Numbered from the stretch's first letter, positions 15,783 through 24,293 are shown. The stretch: 64,000 nt of DNA from Oscillospiraceae bacterium (GCA_021200565.1 JAJQGJ010000017.1:1-64000); one strand, 5' to 3'. Made by a program: numbers and translations. The notes: a model not told the origin generated them from the sequence alone.

Positions 15783-16970
15783 ATGAAAATCAAACTTGCA
15801 CTTTTATTCGGAGGCAGAAGCACCGAGCATGAGATCTCAATAATCTCTGCTCTTCAGGCTTACGGATATTTGGACAAAGAGAAATACGACATCATTCCCA
15901 TCTACATATCCAAAACCGGCGAAATGTACACCGGCGAGCACGAAGCGGATATAGAAGCCTATAAGGACATTAAGAAGCTTCTTTCGGAAAGCTACCGTGT
16001 CACATTCGCAAGAGCGGGAGACAGGGTAGAGCTCCACAGAGTGGAGACAAAGCTCTTCCAGAAGCCATTTGTAGACTATGTCGACATCGCTTTCCCGATA
16101 GTTCATGGCACCAACGTTGAGGACGGAACTGTCGCCGGATACTTGAATATGCTCGGTCTGCCGTACGTCGGCTGTGACGTTCTTTCGTCCGCTCTTGGTA
16201 TGGACAAATATGCCATGAAGTGCGTCTTCAAGGATAACGGAATTCCGGTTCTTGATTGCATGCTCTGCTATTCGGACGAATTCGACGAAAACCCGAACCT
16301 TGTCATGCTCAGTATCGAGAAGAAGTTCGACTATCCAGTCATCGTCAAGCCGGTAAATCTCGGCTCCAGCATTGGCATATCAAAGGCTGATTCGAAAGAG
16401 AAGCTTGAAACCGCACTCTCCGATGCATTCAAATATTCAAAGAAAGTTCTTGTAGAGCGGGCAATAACAAATCTCACAGAAGTCAACTGTTCAGTTCTTG
16501 GAGACGACAGGGAAGCCGAAGCCTCCGTCTGCGAAAGACCAGTCAGCGCCGACGAAATCCTGAGTTTCAACGACAAGTATATGAGCGGCTCGAAGTCCTC
16601 AAAGGGCATGGCGAGCACCAAGCGTATTATCCCGGCTGACATTTCCCAGGAGAACACAGTCGCCATTCAGGAGTATGCTGTCAAAGCATTCAAAGCTCTC
16701 GGCTGCAACGGCGTCGCCAGAATCGACTTCATGATCGACAACGACTCCGGTGAGGTTTACCTGAACGAAATCAACACTATTCCCGGTTCGCTTTCCTTCT
16801 ATCTTTGGGAGCCGAAGGGTGTCAAGTATGCAGTTTTACTCGAGAGAATGATTTCTCTCTCCCTCAAGCGCTACCGTGAGCAGCAAAGCATCACCTATAC
16901 TTTTGACACGAACGTCTTAAGCGGCGTCCATCTTGGTGGCACAAAAGGCGTCAAAGGTGGAAAGGTATAA
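15783..16970 (+). CDS. ddl: D-alanine--D-alanine ligase
   Basis: A 395-residue ATP-grasp ligase that joins two D-alanines for peptidoglycan. The N-terminal LLFGGRSTEHEISI is the family signature; YPVIVKPVNLGSSIGISK and LNEINTIPGS are the ATP-grasp and substrate motifs. It is longer than typical Ddl (about 310-370), mainly from insertions and a Gly/Lys-rich tail (GGTKGVKGGKV). The omega loop keeps a tyrosine (FNDKYMSGSK). A D-Ala-D-Lac ligase cannot be fully excluded by eye, but no vanH- or vanX-like gene is present. AAAGGA precedes the ATG. Confidence 0.92.
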   Translation: MKIKLALLFGGRSTEHEISIISALQAYGYLDKEKYDIIPIYISKTGEMYTGEHEADIEAYKDIKKLLSESYRVTFARAGDRVELHRVETKLFQKPFVDYVDIAFPIVHGTNVEDGTVAGYLNMLGLPYVGCDVLSSALGMDKYAMKCVFKDNGIPVLDCMLCYSDEFDENPNLVMLSIEKKFDYPVIVKPVNLGSSIGISKADSKEKLETALSDAFKYSKKVLVERAITNLTEVNCSVLGDDREAEASVCERPVSADEILSFNDKYMSGSKSSKGMASTKRIIPADISQENTVAIQEYAVKAFKALGCNGVARIDFMIDNDSGEVYLNEINTIPGSLSFYLWEPKGVKYAVLLERMISLSLKRYREQQSITYTFDTNVLSGVHLGGTKGVKGGKV

Positions 16971-16990
16971 TCAGCAAGGAGGAATCTGAT

Positions 16991-17818
16991 TTGGATTGGA
17001 AAACCGTCAAAAAAATCGACGCTCATGTTCATCTCGCACCTGAAGAAACACTTGCTTGGATTGATGGAGTCTGGAAGCACGCTGAACGTGAAGAATATAT
17101 CCGCCTCATGGACGAATATAATGTCGAAAAAGCCATCTTGGTTCCGATAAACGAGGGTGCAACCTACTACCCGGATTGCAGTAAGACAAACAGGTGGATG
17201 GCGGATATGATGAATTCTTCGGGTGGCAGATTTATCTCGTTTGCGGATGTTCTTCCGGCGGGAGGATATTTCTACGACACGGCACCATATTTCTTGGAGC
17301 AGGCTGTAAATGAGTACGGCTTGAAGGGCTTGAAGCTTCACCCGTCAAATCTCGGAATCCCGGTTGATTCGCTCGAAACGGTTCCAGTGATAAGAACGGC
17401 ATGCGACCTTAAGATTCCGATAATGATTCACTCTTATCCGTTCGGAGGAACCGACTTTGACTTGTGCTCACCTGCCAGAATTCACAATATTTCAAGAGTC
17501 TTTCCGGACGGAATTATAATAATCTCCCATATGGGTGGTTCCCGTTGGCAGGATGCTCTGGAAGGAAAGGAATATGTCGACATTTCGACCTACTTACCGG
17601 AGCTTGTTCGCATCTATGGAATTGAAACCTCCAACCGCATTCTTCGTGAATTCGGTGCAGACCGCCTGATTTTTGCTACAGATTATCCACAAGTCTACGG
17701 AGTGGAGCCGGAAAATATCTACGAAACCTACTTCGAAATTCTGAACCAAATGGACTTCACAGATCAAGAAATCGAAAAGATAGCCTATGGAAATATTTCT
17801 GAAATCTTAGGATTATAA
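16991..17818 (+). CDS. Amidohydrolase (TIM-barrel, amidohydrolase_2 type)
   Basis: A 275-residue metal-dependent hydrolase. The N-terminal DAHVHL metal motif, KLHPSN in the middle, IISHMGG and a C-terminal FATDYPQ match the amidohydrolase-related (ACMSD-like) group, whose members hydrolyse or decarboxylate small molecules. The substrate is unknown. The start is TTG with AAGGAGG seven bases upstream; no ATG fits. It follows ddl by 20 bases and precedes a terminator, so it ends the operon. Confidence 0.85.
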   Translation: MDWKTVKKIDAHVHLAPEETLAWIDGVWKHAEREEYIRLMDEYNVEKAILVPINEGATYYPDCSKTNRWMADMMNSSGGRFISFADVLPAGGYFYDTAPYFLEQAVNEYGLKGLKLHPSNLGIPVDSLETVPVIRTACDLKIPIMIHSYPFGGTDFDLCSPARIHNISRVFPDGIIIISHMGGSRWQDALEGKEYVDISTYLPELVRIYGIETSNRILREFGADRLIFATDYPQVYGVEPENIYETYFEILNQMDFTDQEIEKIAYGNISEILGL

Positions 17819-17826
17819 GAAAATCG

Positions 17827-17858
17827 CCCGTCACAAATAACCTGTGGCGGGTCTTTTT
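17827..17858 (+). terminator. Terminator of the hydrolase-murF-ddl operon
   Basis: CCCGTCACA pairs with TGTGGCGGG (one G-T), followed by TCTTTTT. It is eight bases after the amidohydrolase stop. Confidence 0.9.
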
Positions 17859-17867
17859 ATGCCCAAT

Positions 17868-17899
17868 TATTAAGAACTATTAAGATTAGATTAAGATTT
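17868..17899. promoter_or_regulatory. Tandem operator, three ATTAAGA units
   Basis: Three head-to-tail units start at 17868, 17878 and 17889 (TATTAAGAAC, TATTAAGATTA, GATTAAGATTT), spaced 10 and 11 bp. The last is identical to the tandem 11-mer at 2039-2060. It ends 11 bases before the -35 of the ABC cassette, where an OmpR-type activator would bind. Confidence 0.6.
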
Positions 17900-17910
17900 C
17901 TTAATATTTA

Positions 17911-17940
17911 TTGACTTGCAGGAAATGCGGGGTGTAAACT
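17911..17940 (+). promoter_or_regulatory. Promoter of the ABC cassette
   Basis: TTGACT (17911-17916), an 18-bp spacer and TAAACT (17935-17940), about 30 bases before the ATG at 17971. Confidence 0.65.
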
Positions 17941-17970
17941 TTAAACATCAAATCTGAAAGGAACACGATT

Positions 17971-18594
17971 ATGAAAAGAATATTTGCTCTTATTATCTCA
18001 CTTGCCCTCACAATTTCTCTCGTCGGTTGTGGCTCAGGTGACATGATGTACTCTGATAGCAAAGCAAACTCCGACAATTCCTATTCCATCCCATATTATG
18101 TTGCAGAAACCGACAGTGCAATCTATGTCGACTGCACTGTGAATTCTGTAAACGTAGAAGAAGGGAAGATAACCTCCGTCTCTGAGCTTGACAGAATCAA
18201 CGACTGGTACTCAGCACTTTCTGATGACGGAACTATCGCCGATGGCTATGTTTTTGTGACTGTAGAGGTCACCCTGAACAGTCCAGAAACGATTGACAGT
18301 CTCAGCCTTTCCTGCTTCTGGCTCTGCTATGGAAAGTCTGCTAAGAACTACGACTTCAAAGAACCGAGCTACCTAAGCGACTCTGCTTCACCCGATGATG
18401 TGCACAATGCTATGACTATAAACGTGACCGCAAATGAAGATAAAACCGTGACAATAGGTTATCTCATGGCGAAATCGAGGCTCGAAGACGCCAAGTATAT
18501 TGCCTTGGGAGCTGCATTCACTGACTTCGGCGATGATGGCGATTATACAAACCCTCTTATCAAGCTTGCCGACAGTCTGGAGGAGCTTTCATGA
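17971..18594 (+). CDS. Predicted lipoprotein of the ABC cassette
   Basis: A 207-residue lipoprotein with signal peptide and lipobox LVGC (cysteine at residue 20). A short Ser/Asp-rich linker is followed by a beta-rich domain. The stretch FVTVEVTLNSPETIDSLSLS is an immunoglobulin-like strand pair of the DUF4352 kind, a fold common in exported Firmicutes proteins. The protein at 20825 has the same layout (LILTLEITNPTDEPQTLDLS), so the cassette is bracketed by two similar exported proteins. The stop overlaps the start of the first permease (ATGA). GAAAGGA precedes the ATG. Function unknown; a substrate-sensing or protective partner of the transporter is a guess. Confidence 0.82.
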   Translation: MKRIFALIISLALTISLVGCGSGDMMYSDSKANSDNSYSIPYYVAETDSAIYVDCTVNSVNVEEGKITSVSELDRINDWYSALSDDGTIADGYVFVTVEVTLNSPETIDSLSLSCFWLCYGKSAKNYDFKEPSYLSDSASPDDVHNAMTINVTANEDKTVTIGYLMAKSRLEDAKYIALGAAFTDFGDDGDYTNPLIKLADSLEELS

Positions 18595-19433
18595 AGGCAG
18601 CACTCAAGTTGGAGCTCCGCAGGCTCATCTTCTCAAAAGAGCTCTATATAGCACTCACTATAGGTCTTGCGCTGGTTGTCTGGCTTTTCGTGTATGAAGT
18701 TTCGGAATCGGTGCGCTTTGCGGAGCAGTACGCACTATATGGTGACAAAGTTTCCGGTTATCTCTACTATCCGAAAACGGTGTTTAATTCCTCGATTGAG
18801 CTTGAATATGACGCTCTCCCACCGATACTTCTCTATCTTCTTTTTCCGATAATAGCAGCATTTCCTTATGCTTCGACCTACTGCAAGGACAAGAAAAATG
18901 GGTATCTTAAGAATCTTCTCGTAAGAATAGACCGCAAAGATTGTTTCATGGCAAAGTACATGGTATCTTTCTTAAGTGGATTCTTCGTTAGCGGAGTAAT
19001 CCTGTTGTCGAGTCTCATACTTACCATGCTCGTTTTCCCAGTGCTAACTCCCGAGGCAGTCACCCAGAACTACTATGTCCAAACCGGCAACATGTGGGGA
19101 GAGCTTTTCTACACAATGCCAATGATATACACGCTTCTTTATATCCTGATCGACATGCTCTGGTGCGGCTGTATGGCGAGCTTCGCACTTCTTATCAGCA
19201 TGTTCACCCGTTCCGCATTCCTGGCAGTCACCGGAAGCTTTGTTGTTTTTGAAGTCCTAGATTATGTTCTCTCACTCTTTTCGCTATCCCGGTTCAGCCC
19301 GATCACTTTTCTTAGACCAATTCAGATAGCTGACGGCATATCTCTTGAAATCATCCTGACCGAATTCATAGTATTTATGGCGGCGAGCTTCACCGGATTT
19401 TACTTTTTGGAGCGTAAAAAAGATGTATTTTAA
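18591..19433 (+). CDS. ABC transporter permease, first
   Basis: A 280-residue integral membrane protein with about six hydrophobic segments. It begins with a short cytoplasmic helix (KAALKLELRRLIFSKELY) typical of ABC-2-type permeases and has a long loop after the first helix. The YASTYCKDKKNGYLKNLLVRI stretch (about residue 94-114) resembles the coupling region of ABC-2 exporters. It overlaps the lipoprotein gene by four bases and the second permease by 11, so the genes are translationally coupled. Confidence 0.8.
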   Translation: MKAALKLELRRLIFSKELYIALTIGLALVVWLFVYEVSESVRFAEQYALYGDKVSGYLYYPKTVFNSSIELEYDALPPILLYLLFPIIAAFPYASTYCKDKKNGYLKNLLVRIDRKDCFMAKYMVSFLSGFFVSGVILLSSLILTMLVFPVLTPEAVTQNYYVQTGNMWGELFYTMPMIYTLLYILIDMLWCGCMASFALLISMFTRSAFLAVTGSFVVFEVLDYVLSLFSLSRFSPITFLRPIQIADGISLEIILTEFIVFMAASFTGFYFLERKKDVF

Positions 19434-20196
19434 GTATGACCTGAAAGCTGGTTTCCTGCGAGACTTGCCAAAGCTTCTTATCCTCGCTGGTATAGTCTTA
19501 ATCGCAAATATCTCGCTATTCAGATATGCCGAGCTGTTTTCCCTGGATCTCGAAAGCTTCGACTATATTCTCTATCTTGTAAAGTCAATCCCGCCATTCC
19601 CACAAAGCGGGGAAGAGTTCCGATTTCCTGTTGCCTGGTACCTGATTCAGCTTTACCTAAACTGGATAATCGGCAGATATCCATTTTCCTCAGTCTGCGA
19701 CAACGTCCTGATATATGGTGGCTCACGCCAAAGATGGTATCTTTCGAAGGTAGCTTGGATAGCCATCACTGTGTTCGCATACTATCTCGTGATGATAATA
19801 ACTTCACTTCTTTTCAGCATAGTCTCCGGAGTCCCGATTTCATGGAAAATCAATCTTCTCATACATGCTGGTGAGATTTCATCCGCAACACTTCTACTAC
19901 CTATAGTAACATCATTCGTAACCGGCGTATTTCAGCTATTTCTCGAGATACTGACCACGCCGATAATAGGCTTTTTCGCAGTAGCCATGCTATCCGCTGC
20001 ATCAACCTACATAACAAGCCCTTTGCTTTTCACAAACTGCTCCCAGCTTCTGAAGCTTTCGGCATTTTCGGAAGATGGCATCGGAACCGGCGAAAGCTAT
20101 CTGACTCTAGGAATAATATTCGCACTAAGCCTTGCAGCAGGGCTTATAATCTTCAGCCGGCGGGACATTCTTAGAAGTCAAAGAGACGAGGAATAA
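19423..20196 (+). CDS. ABC transporter permease, second
   Basis: A 257-residue membrane protein with about six hydrophobic segments, not closely similar to the first permease. The loop after the second segment contains VCDNVLIYGGSRQRWYLSK, a typical cytoplasmic coupling-helix environment. The two permeases probably form a heterodimer served by the single ATPase at 20199. Substrate unknown. Confidence 0.78.
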   Translation: MYFKYDLKAGFLRDLPKLLILAGIVLIANISLFRYAELFSLDLESFDYILYLVKSIPPFPQSGEEFRFPVAWYLIQLYLNWIIGRYPFSSVCDNVLIYGGSRQRWYLSKVAWIAITVFAYYLVMIITSLLFSIVSGVPISWKINLLIHAGEISSATLLLPIVTSFVTGVFQLFLEILTTPIIGFFAVAMLSAASTYITSPLLFTNCSQLLKLSAFSEDGIGTGESYLTLGIIFALSLAAGLIIFSRRDILRSQRDEE

Positions 20197-20198
20197 CT

Positions 20199-20828
20199 AT
20201 GATTTTAGAATTACAAAACGTATCAAAGGAAATAAAAGGTGTGACGGTTTTAGATAATATCAGCCTTACCATGCAGGGCGGCAAAATTTACGGCTTTCAA
20301 GGTAAGAACGGCAGTGGCAAAACGATGCTCATGCGCCTTATCTGCGGGCTTATCAAGCCTTCAAGCGGACAGGTCATCATCAATGGTGAAATCCTGGGCG
20401 AAGACATCTCTTTTCCAAGAAGCGTCGGAGCCCTGATTGAGAATCCGGCATTTCTCCATGAATACACAGCTCTCAAGAATCTGAGGCTTTTAAGCGACCT
20501 GCGAGACCATCTTTCGGACGACGAGCTCAAAGCTATTCTTTCTGATGTTGGTTTAGATCCGTTAGACAAGCGGAAATACCGTAGCTTCTCCCTCGGCATG
20601 AAGCAGAAGCTCGGCATAGCCGCTGCAGTCATGGGCGAACCAGAACTCGTCATCCTTGATGAGCCCATCAACGCCGTTGACGACGCCGGTGTAGAGAACA
20701 TCCGCAAAATTCTCTCAAAGCTCAAAGAGAGCGGTTCACTGATTATAGTCGCCTGCCACGACAGGGAAGAGCTCGAGCTTATCTCCGACGAAATCCTCAA
20801 GATAGATGCCGGGAGGATTGTCTCATGA
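20199..20828 (+). CDS. ABC transporter ATP-binding protein
   Basis: A 209-residue ABC ATPase. Walker A GKNGSGKT, signature FSLGMKQKLGIAAAVMG and Walker B LVILDEPINAVDD are present; an H-loop residue is in VACHDREELE. The LGMKQ signature is typical of ATPases for ABC-2-type exporters of antibiotics or peptides. The last codons overlap the start of the next gene by four bases (ATGA). Confidence 0.92.
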   Translation: MILELQNVSKEIKGVTVLDNISLTMQGGKIYGFQGKNGSGKTMLMRLICGLIKPSSGQVIINGEILGEDISFPRSVGALIENPAFLHEYTALKNLRLLSDLRDHLSDDELKAILSDVGLDPLDKRKYRSFSLGMKQKLGIAAAVMGEPELVILDEPINAVDDAGVENIRKILSKLKESGSLIIVACHDREELELISDEILKIDAGRIVS

Positions 20829-21343
20829 AGCGAATTATAGCTATCATAGCAGTGCTTGCGATAGCATTCACGGCAAGGGTCGTCTATGTCAACGCCTTCG
20901 AATATCGTTTCGCCGATAAAGCCGTTTACTCCACAGGTGAGACATTCACCCTGAACAGCTTAGAACTGACTTGCATCTACGACGGCATTTATTCATCGGA
21001 AGAGCTTGCCAAAATCTATGGTGACGAAGTTATCAGCTATTGCGACGAATCCGACCTCATCCTGACCCTCGAAATCACCAATCCGACAGACGAGCCTCAG
21101 ACCCTCGACCTCTCCTCTTTCTGTATGCAATACGCTTACACCTCCGGTGGAGGTATCAACCCTTATCTTTTCGCTTTCTTAAACGAGAGCATCAGCTCGA
21201 AATGCACGATAGACCCCGCCGAAACGGTCACCGTCAATTTGCCATACTCCTACGACTGGGACACCTTAGGCTCACAGAAGCCCTACGACCTCGTCCTGTC
21301 CCTCTATCCAGAGAATGTGAGGGTGAGGATAGTAGAGAAGTGA
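20825..21343 (+). CDS. Exported beta-rich protein of the ABC cassette
   Basis: A 172-residue protein with an N-terminal hydrophobic helix (MKRIIAIIAVLAIAFTARVV) and no lipobox, so a membrane-anchored or secreted protein. The rest is beta-rich with an Ig-like core (LILTLEITNPTDEPQTLDLS) like the cassette's first gene. Three or four cysteines (CIY, YCDES, FCMQY, KCTI) could form disulfides outside the cell. It ends the overlapping set. Function unknown. Confidence 0.78.
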   Translation: MKRIIAIIAVLAIAFTARVVYVNAFEYRFADKAVYSTGETFTLNSLELTCIYDGIYSSEELAKIYGDEVISYCDESDLILTLEITNPTDEPQTLDLSSFCMQYAYTSGGGINPYLFAFLNESISSKCTIDPAETVTVNLPYSYDWDTLGSQKPYDLVLSLYPENVRVRIVEK

Positions 21344-21428
21344 TCATAATTCATAAAATCTCATCCTCCGAGTATTATTTCCTTAGTCCCGGCAAAAATA
21401 ATGGAAGTATTTTTGAGGAGATGTTATT

Positions 21429-21902
21429 ATGTGGGAAAGAAGTGTTGCGGTTTCGGTGGTCAAGCGGATGGTGATATTTGTCGCCGGCGGGCTTACTTAT
21501 GGGCTCTTGGAGATAATATGGCGGGGATATTCGCATATTTCGATGTTTGTGGTCGGTGGGCTGTGCCTCGTGATAATCGGAAGTATTGACGAGGGCGGGG
21601 AAGTGCCTTGCCTTCTGTGGCAGGCTTGCCTTGGGAGTCTCACAATTACGGTTATGGAATTCACCTCTGGGGTGATAGTAAACCTTGTGATGGGGCTTGA
21701 GGTCTGGGACTATTCGCAGCTGCCGATGAATGTCATGGGACAGATATGCTTGCCATACTCGGTGCTGTGGCTGATCTTATCAATTCCGGCTATATACTAT
21801 GAGGATATTTTAAGGCGCTTTCTATTTGGGGAGAGAATCCCGCACCAAAGACTGCTTCCTGAGTTCCTGGTATCCGAAAATTCACCGAAAAAAGCGAAAT
21901 AA
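21429..21902 (+). CDS. Small membrane protein, putative ABC-transporter type IV family
   Basis: A 157-residue membrane protein with four hydrophobic segments. The RGYSHISMFVVGGL stretch resembles the PF06541 family (putative ABC-transporter type IV), whose function is not established. The ATG at 21429 has GAGGAG eight bases upstream. It lies 85 bases after the ABC cassette with no terminator between, so co-transcription is possible. The family call is by resemblance only. Confidence 0.65.
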   Translation: MWERSVAVSVVKRMVIFVAGGLTYGLLEIIWRGYSHISMFVVGGLCLVIIGSIDEGGEVPCLLWQACLGSLTITVMEFTSGVIVNLVMGLEVWDYSQLPMNVMGQICLPYSVLWLILSIPAIYYEDILRRFLFGERIPHQRLLPEFLVSENSPKKAK

Positions 21903-21914
21903 CGGGCAAAATCA

Positions 21915-21943
21915 TTGACTTTTAGCTTCTGTTGTGCTATTCT
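21915..21943 (+). promoter_or_regulatory. Promoter of the M29 aminopeptidase
   Basis: TTGACT (21915-21920), a 17-bp spacer and TATTCT (21938-21943). Confidence 0.65.
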
Positions 21944-21989
21944 TTTTATTTAGGCGGGCTAAAACCGCAATGTATAACGCTGAAAGGAA

Positions 21990-23243
21990 ATGGTACTTAC
22001 GAAAAAATCAACTATAAAAAAGTACGCCAAGCTCATAGTCAGGGTTGGCGCAAATGTGCAAAAAGGTCAGACCGTTCAGGTCTATGCCGATGTAGATCAA
22101 GCTGAGTTTGCGGCTCTCGTCGTCGACGAGGCATATAAGGCAGGCGCAAAGAAAGTCAATGTCGAGTGGGGCTGTGACTCTATTATGAAGCTCAACTACA
22201 GACATGCTTCTGTCAAGACGCTTTCGACTATTCTTCCTTGGCAGGAGGAGAAGATGAAGTGGCAGAGCGAGGAGCTTCCCGCAAGAATCATGATTGAGTC
22301 GAGCGACCCCGACGGTCTCAAGGGCATCAACATGGAGAAGATGCAGAAGGCTTCCCGTGCAAGATACAAGGTTTCAAAGCCCTATTCCGAGAAGATGGAG
22401 AACCGCCATCAGTGGACTATCGCCGCTGTTCCGGGCGAAGCTTGGGCAAAGAAGGTATTCCCGGGGCTCCGCAAGAATCAGGCTGTCGAAAAGCTCTGGC
22501 AGGCAATTCTTGAAACCGTTTATGTCACCGATGATAATGACCCGATTGAAGTCTGGAATCAGGTCAATGAAGACTTCAAGACTAAGTGTGCTAAGCTCAA
22601 CGCTTATCACTTTGAAAGACTTGAATATAAGTCTTCAAACGGCACCGACTTCAAGGTCTGGCTGATGCCTAAGGGCAGATGGTGCGGTGGCGGAGAGACC
22701 GATTTAAACGGCAGATATTTCAACCCGAACATGCCCACAATAGAAGTGTTCACAACTCCCGAAAAGGGCAAGGCAGAGGGCAAGGTTGTTTCCACAAAGC
22801 CTCTTTCCTATCAGGGTCAGCTTATTGAGAACTTCTGGTTTGAGTTCAAGGATGGAAAGGTAGTTGACTTCGGCGCAGAGAAAGGCAAGGACAAGGAGCT
22901 CATTGAGAAGATGGTCACCATGGACGAAGGCGCTTCCATGATTGGCGAGGTCGCACTCGTTCCCTGCGAGTCTCCCATCAACAAGCAGAACATTCTCTAC
23001 TATAACACCCTCTTCGATGAAAACGCAAGTTGTCATATCGCTCTCGGCAGAGGCTTCAACGACTGCGTTGAGGGCTTCGAGGATCTTAAGAAGGAAGACT
23101 TCGACGCTATGGGTGTAAACGACTCGATGATTCACGTCGACTTCATGGTCGGCGCACCAGACCTGTCGATTGTCGGCTACACTCACGACGGTCAGGCTGT
23201 CCAGATTTTCGAAAACGGCAACTTCACCGCAGAATTCAACTGA
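21990..23243 (+). CDS. M29 family aminopeptidase
   Basis: A 417-residue metallo-aminopeptidase of family M29 (AmpS/PepS/AmpT group), cytoplasmic exopeptidases that remove N-terminal residues. The N-terminus (YAKLIVRVGANVQKGQTVQV) is the typical family opening. Metal ligands of M29 are spread over the C-terminal half: GEVALVP with its glutamate, YNTLFDENASCHIALG and IHVDFMVG all match. The AAAGGA is unusually close to the ATG at 21990, so the exact start is less sure. It has its own promoter and terminator. Confidence 0.92.
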   Translation: MVLTKKSTIKKYAKLIVRVGANVQKGQTVQVYADVDQAEFAALVVDEAYKAGAKKVNVEWGCDSIMKLNYRHASVKTLSTILPWQEEKMKWQSEELPARIMIESSDPDGLKGINMEKMQKASRARYKVSKPYSEKMENRHQWTIAAVPGEAWAKKVFPGLRKNQAVEKLWQAILETVYVTDDNDPIEVWNQVNEDFKTKCAKLNAYHFERLEYKSSNGTDFKVWLMPKGRWCGGGETDLNGRYFNPNMPTIEVFTTPEKGKAEGKVVSTKPLSYQGQLIENFWFEFKDGKVVDFGAEKGKDKELIEKMVTMDEGASMIGEVALVPCESPINKQNILYYNTLFDENASCHIALGRGFNDCVEGFEDLKKEDFDAMGVNDSMIHVDFMVGAPDLSIVGYTHDGQAVQIFENGNFTAEFN

Positions 23244-23277
23244 ACTTCGTTCAACTGATTTTATTCGTAATTCAAAA

Positions 23278-23307
23278 GCCCGCAGATTCAAAACCTGCGG
23301 GCTTTTT
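23278..23307. terminator. Terminator between convergent genes
   Basis: GCCCGCAG pairs with CTGCGGGC, followed by TTTTT on the plus strand and by TTTT on the minus strand. It serves the aminopeptidase and probably also the convergent XRE gene. Confidence 0.9.
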
Positions 23308-23317
23308 ATGCTATGAT

Positions 23318-24190
23318 TTATTGCTTTCTTTTAAACTTCTTTAGGAAGAATATTCCCGAGATAACACCTGGAATTCCAATCCATAATATTATAGTTACTG
23401 TTGCAACAACGGCAGGATAGTCTATCGTCAGATATGAGGCGATGAATAATATCGTAAGCGGTAATGATATTATCCCGATAACTTTGTGAGCCAAATTCCA
23501 TGTGTCCTCATCTGCCACAGTCCACGGTAGCCTTAACCCAGTATGATTGCTGAATGGAAGGCGAGGGCTTATAATCCCTCCTACAAACATAACTGTAGCC
23601 ATCAACAGCATCGCAAATATTTCTTCTATCTTCTCAGAATCAGAGATTACATCGGATTTTATAATAATTGCAAACACTAGACACAGTGCCAATAGGCATA
23701 CATCAAAGATAGTTGTAAATCGAACAGCATTCTTTTTGGAATAGTCTTCGGATTCGGTCAGCAAATCTATATTCTTGTAGAGTATTATACAAGCTAAAAG
23801 TAAAAGTGCTATTGACATGACCATCGAGACGATTTCATTGCCTATACTTAGCATCGCAATAAGAGAAATTAAAGAAATGAATATTATCCAACCTCGAACT
23901 TTTGCTATCTTTTGCATACGGGATTTTTTCATGTTCTCGATTTCGAGCTCTTTCCTTAGCTCGGAAATTTCCAATGACAAGTCTTCATTATGAATGTCCG
24001 ACACTCCGAGAAGTCGGTTCACAGGAACATCAAGAAGTTCCGCCATTCTGATAAGGATGTCGGCGTCCGGCACTGATAAATTATTTTCCCACTTAGATAC
24101 GGTTTGTCTTACTACTCCAAGCTTTTCAGCCAGTTCTTCCTGACTCATTCCCGATTCAATCCGGCATAGCTTAATGTTTTCGCTTATCAT
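23318..24190 (-). CDS. XRE regulator fused to SdpI-like membrane domain
   Basis: A 290-residue two-part protein. Residues 1-62 are a Cro/C1 helix-turn-helix (SQEELAEKLGVVRQTVSKWE). A helical linker (about 68-98) leads to a membrane region of about six helices. Residues 207-238 carry SPRLPFSNHTGLRLPW and the following WNLAHKVIG, which match the SdpI immunity family pattern (N..GIR.PWT...VW..TH...G). B. subtilis SdpI gives immunity to the SdpC toxin and signals to the regulator SdpR; here DNA-binding and membrane parts are in one chain. No toxin gene is adjacent. A GAGGTG lies six bases before the ATG. The SdpI relationship is from motif resemblance. Confidence 0.85.
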   Translation of the reverse strand: MISENIKLCRIESGMSQEELAEKLGVVRQTVSKWENNLSVPDADILIRMAELLDVPVNRLLGVSDIHNEDLSLEISELRKELEIENMKKSRMQKIAKVRGWIIFISLISLIAMLSIGNEIVSMVMSIALLLLACIILYKNIDLLTESEDYSKKNAVRFTTIFDVCLLALCLVFAIIIKSDVISDSEKIEEIFAMLLMATVMFVGGIISPRLPFSNHTGLRLPWTVADEDTWNLAHKVIGIISLPLTILFIASYLTIDYPAVVATVTIILWIGIPGVISGIFFLKKFKRKQ

Positions 24191-24223
24191 ATGCTCACCT
24201 CAGCTGTAATTTTTACTATAATG

Positions 24224-24252
24224 ATTATACACGGTAGTAACGTCAAAGGCAA
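24224..24252 (-). promoter_or_regulatory. Promoter of the XRE-SdpI gene
   Basis: On the minus strand TTGCCT (24252-24247), a 17-bp spacer and TATAAT (24229-24224). A second TATAGT box lies about ten bases downstream. Confidence 0.6.
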
Positions 24253-24293
24253 GCAACTAAAATTAACATCTGCATTTAAAGCTGATAGACACT

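Noticed and set aside
15783-16970. Vancomycin-resistance-type D-Ala-D-Lac ligase
   Set aside because: No vanH, vanX or vanRS genes are nearby, and the partner MurF-like gene fits ordinary D-Ala-D-Ala synthesis.
22704-23291. A 195-codon minus-strand frame over the M29 gene
   Set aside because: It is antisense to a conserved enzyme and runs through its terminator.
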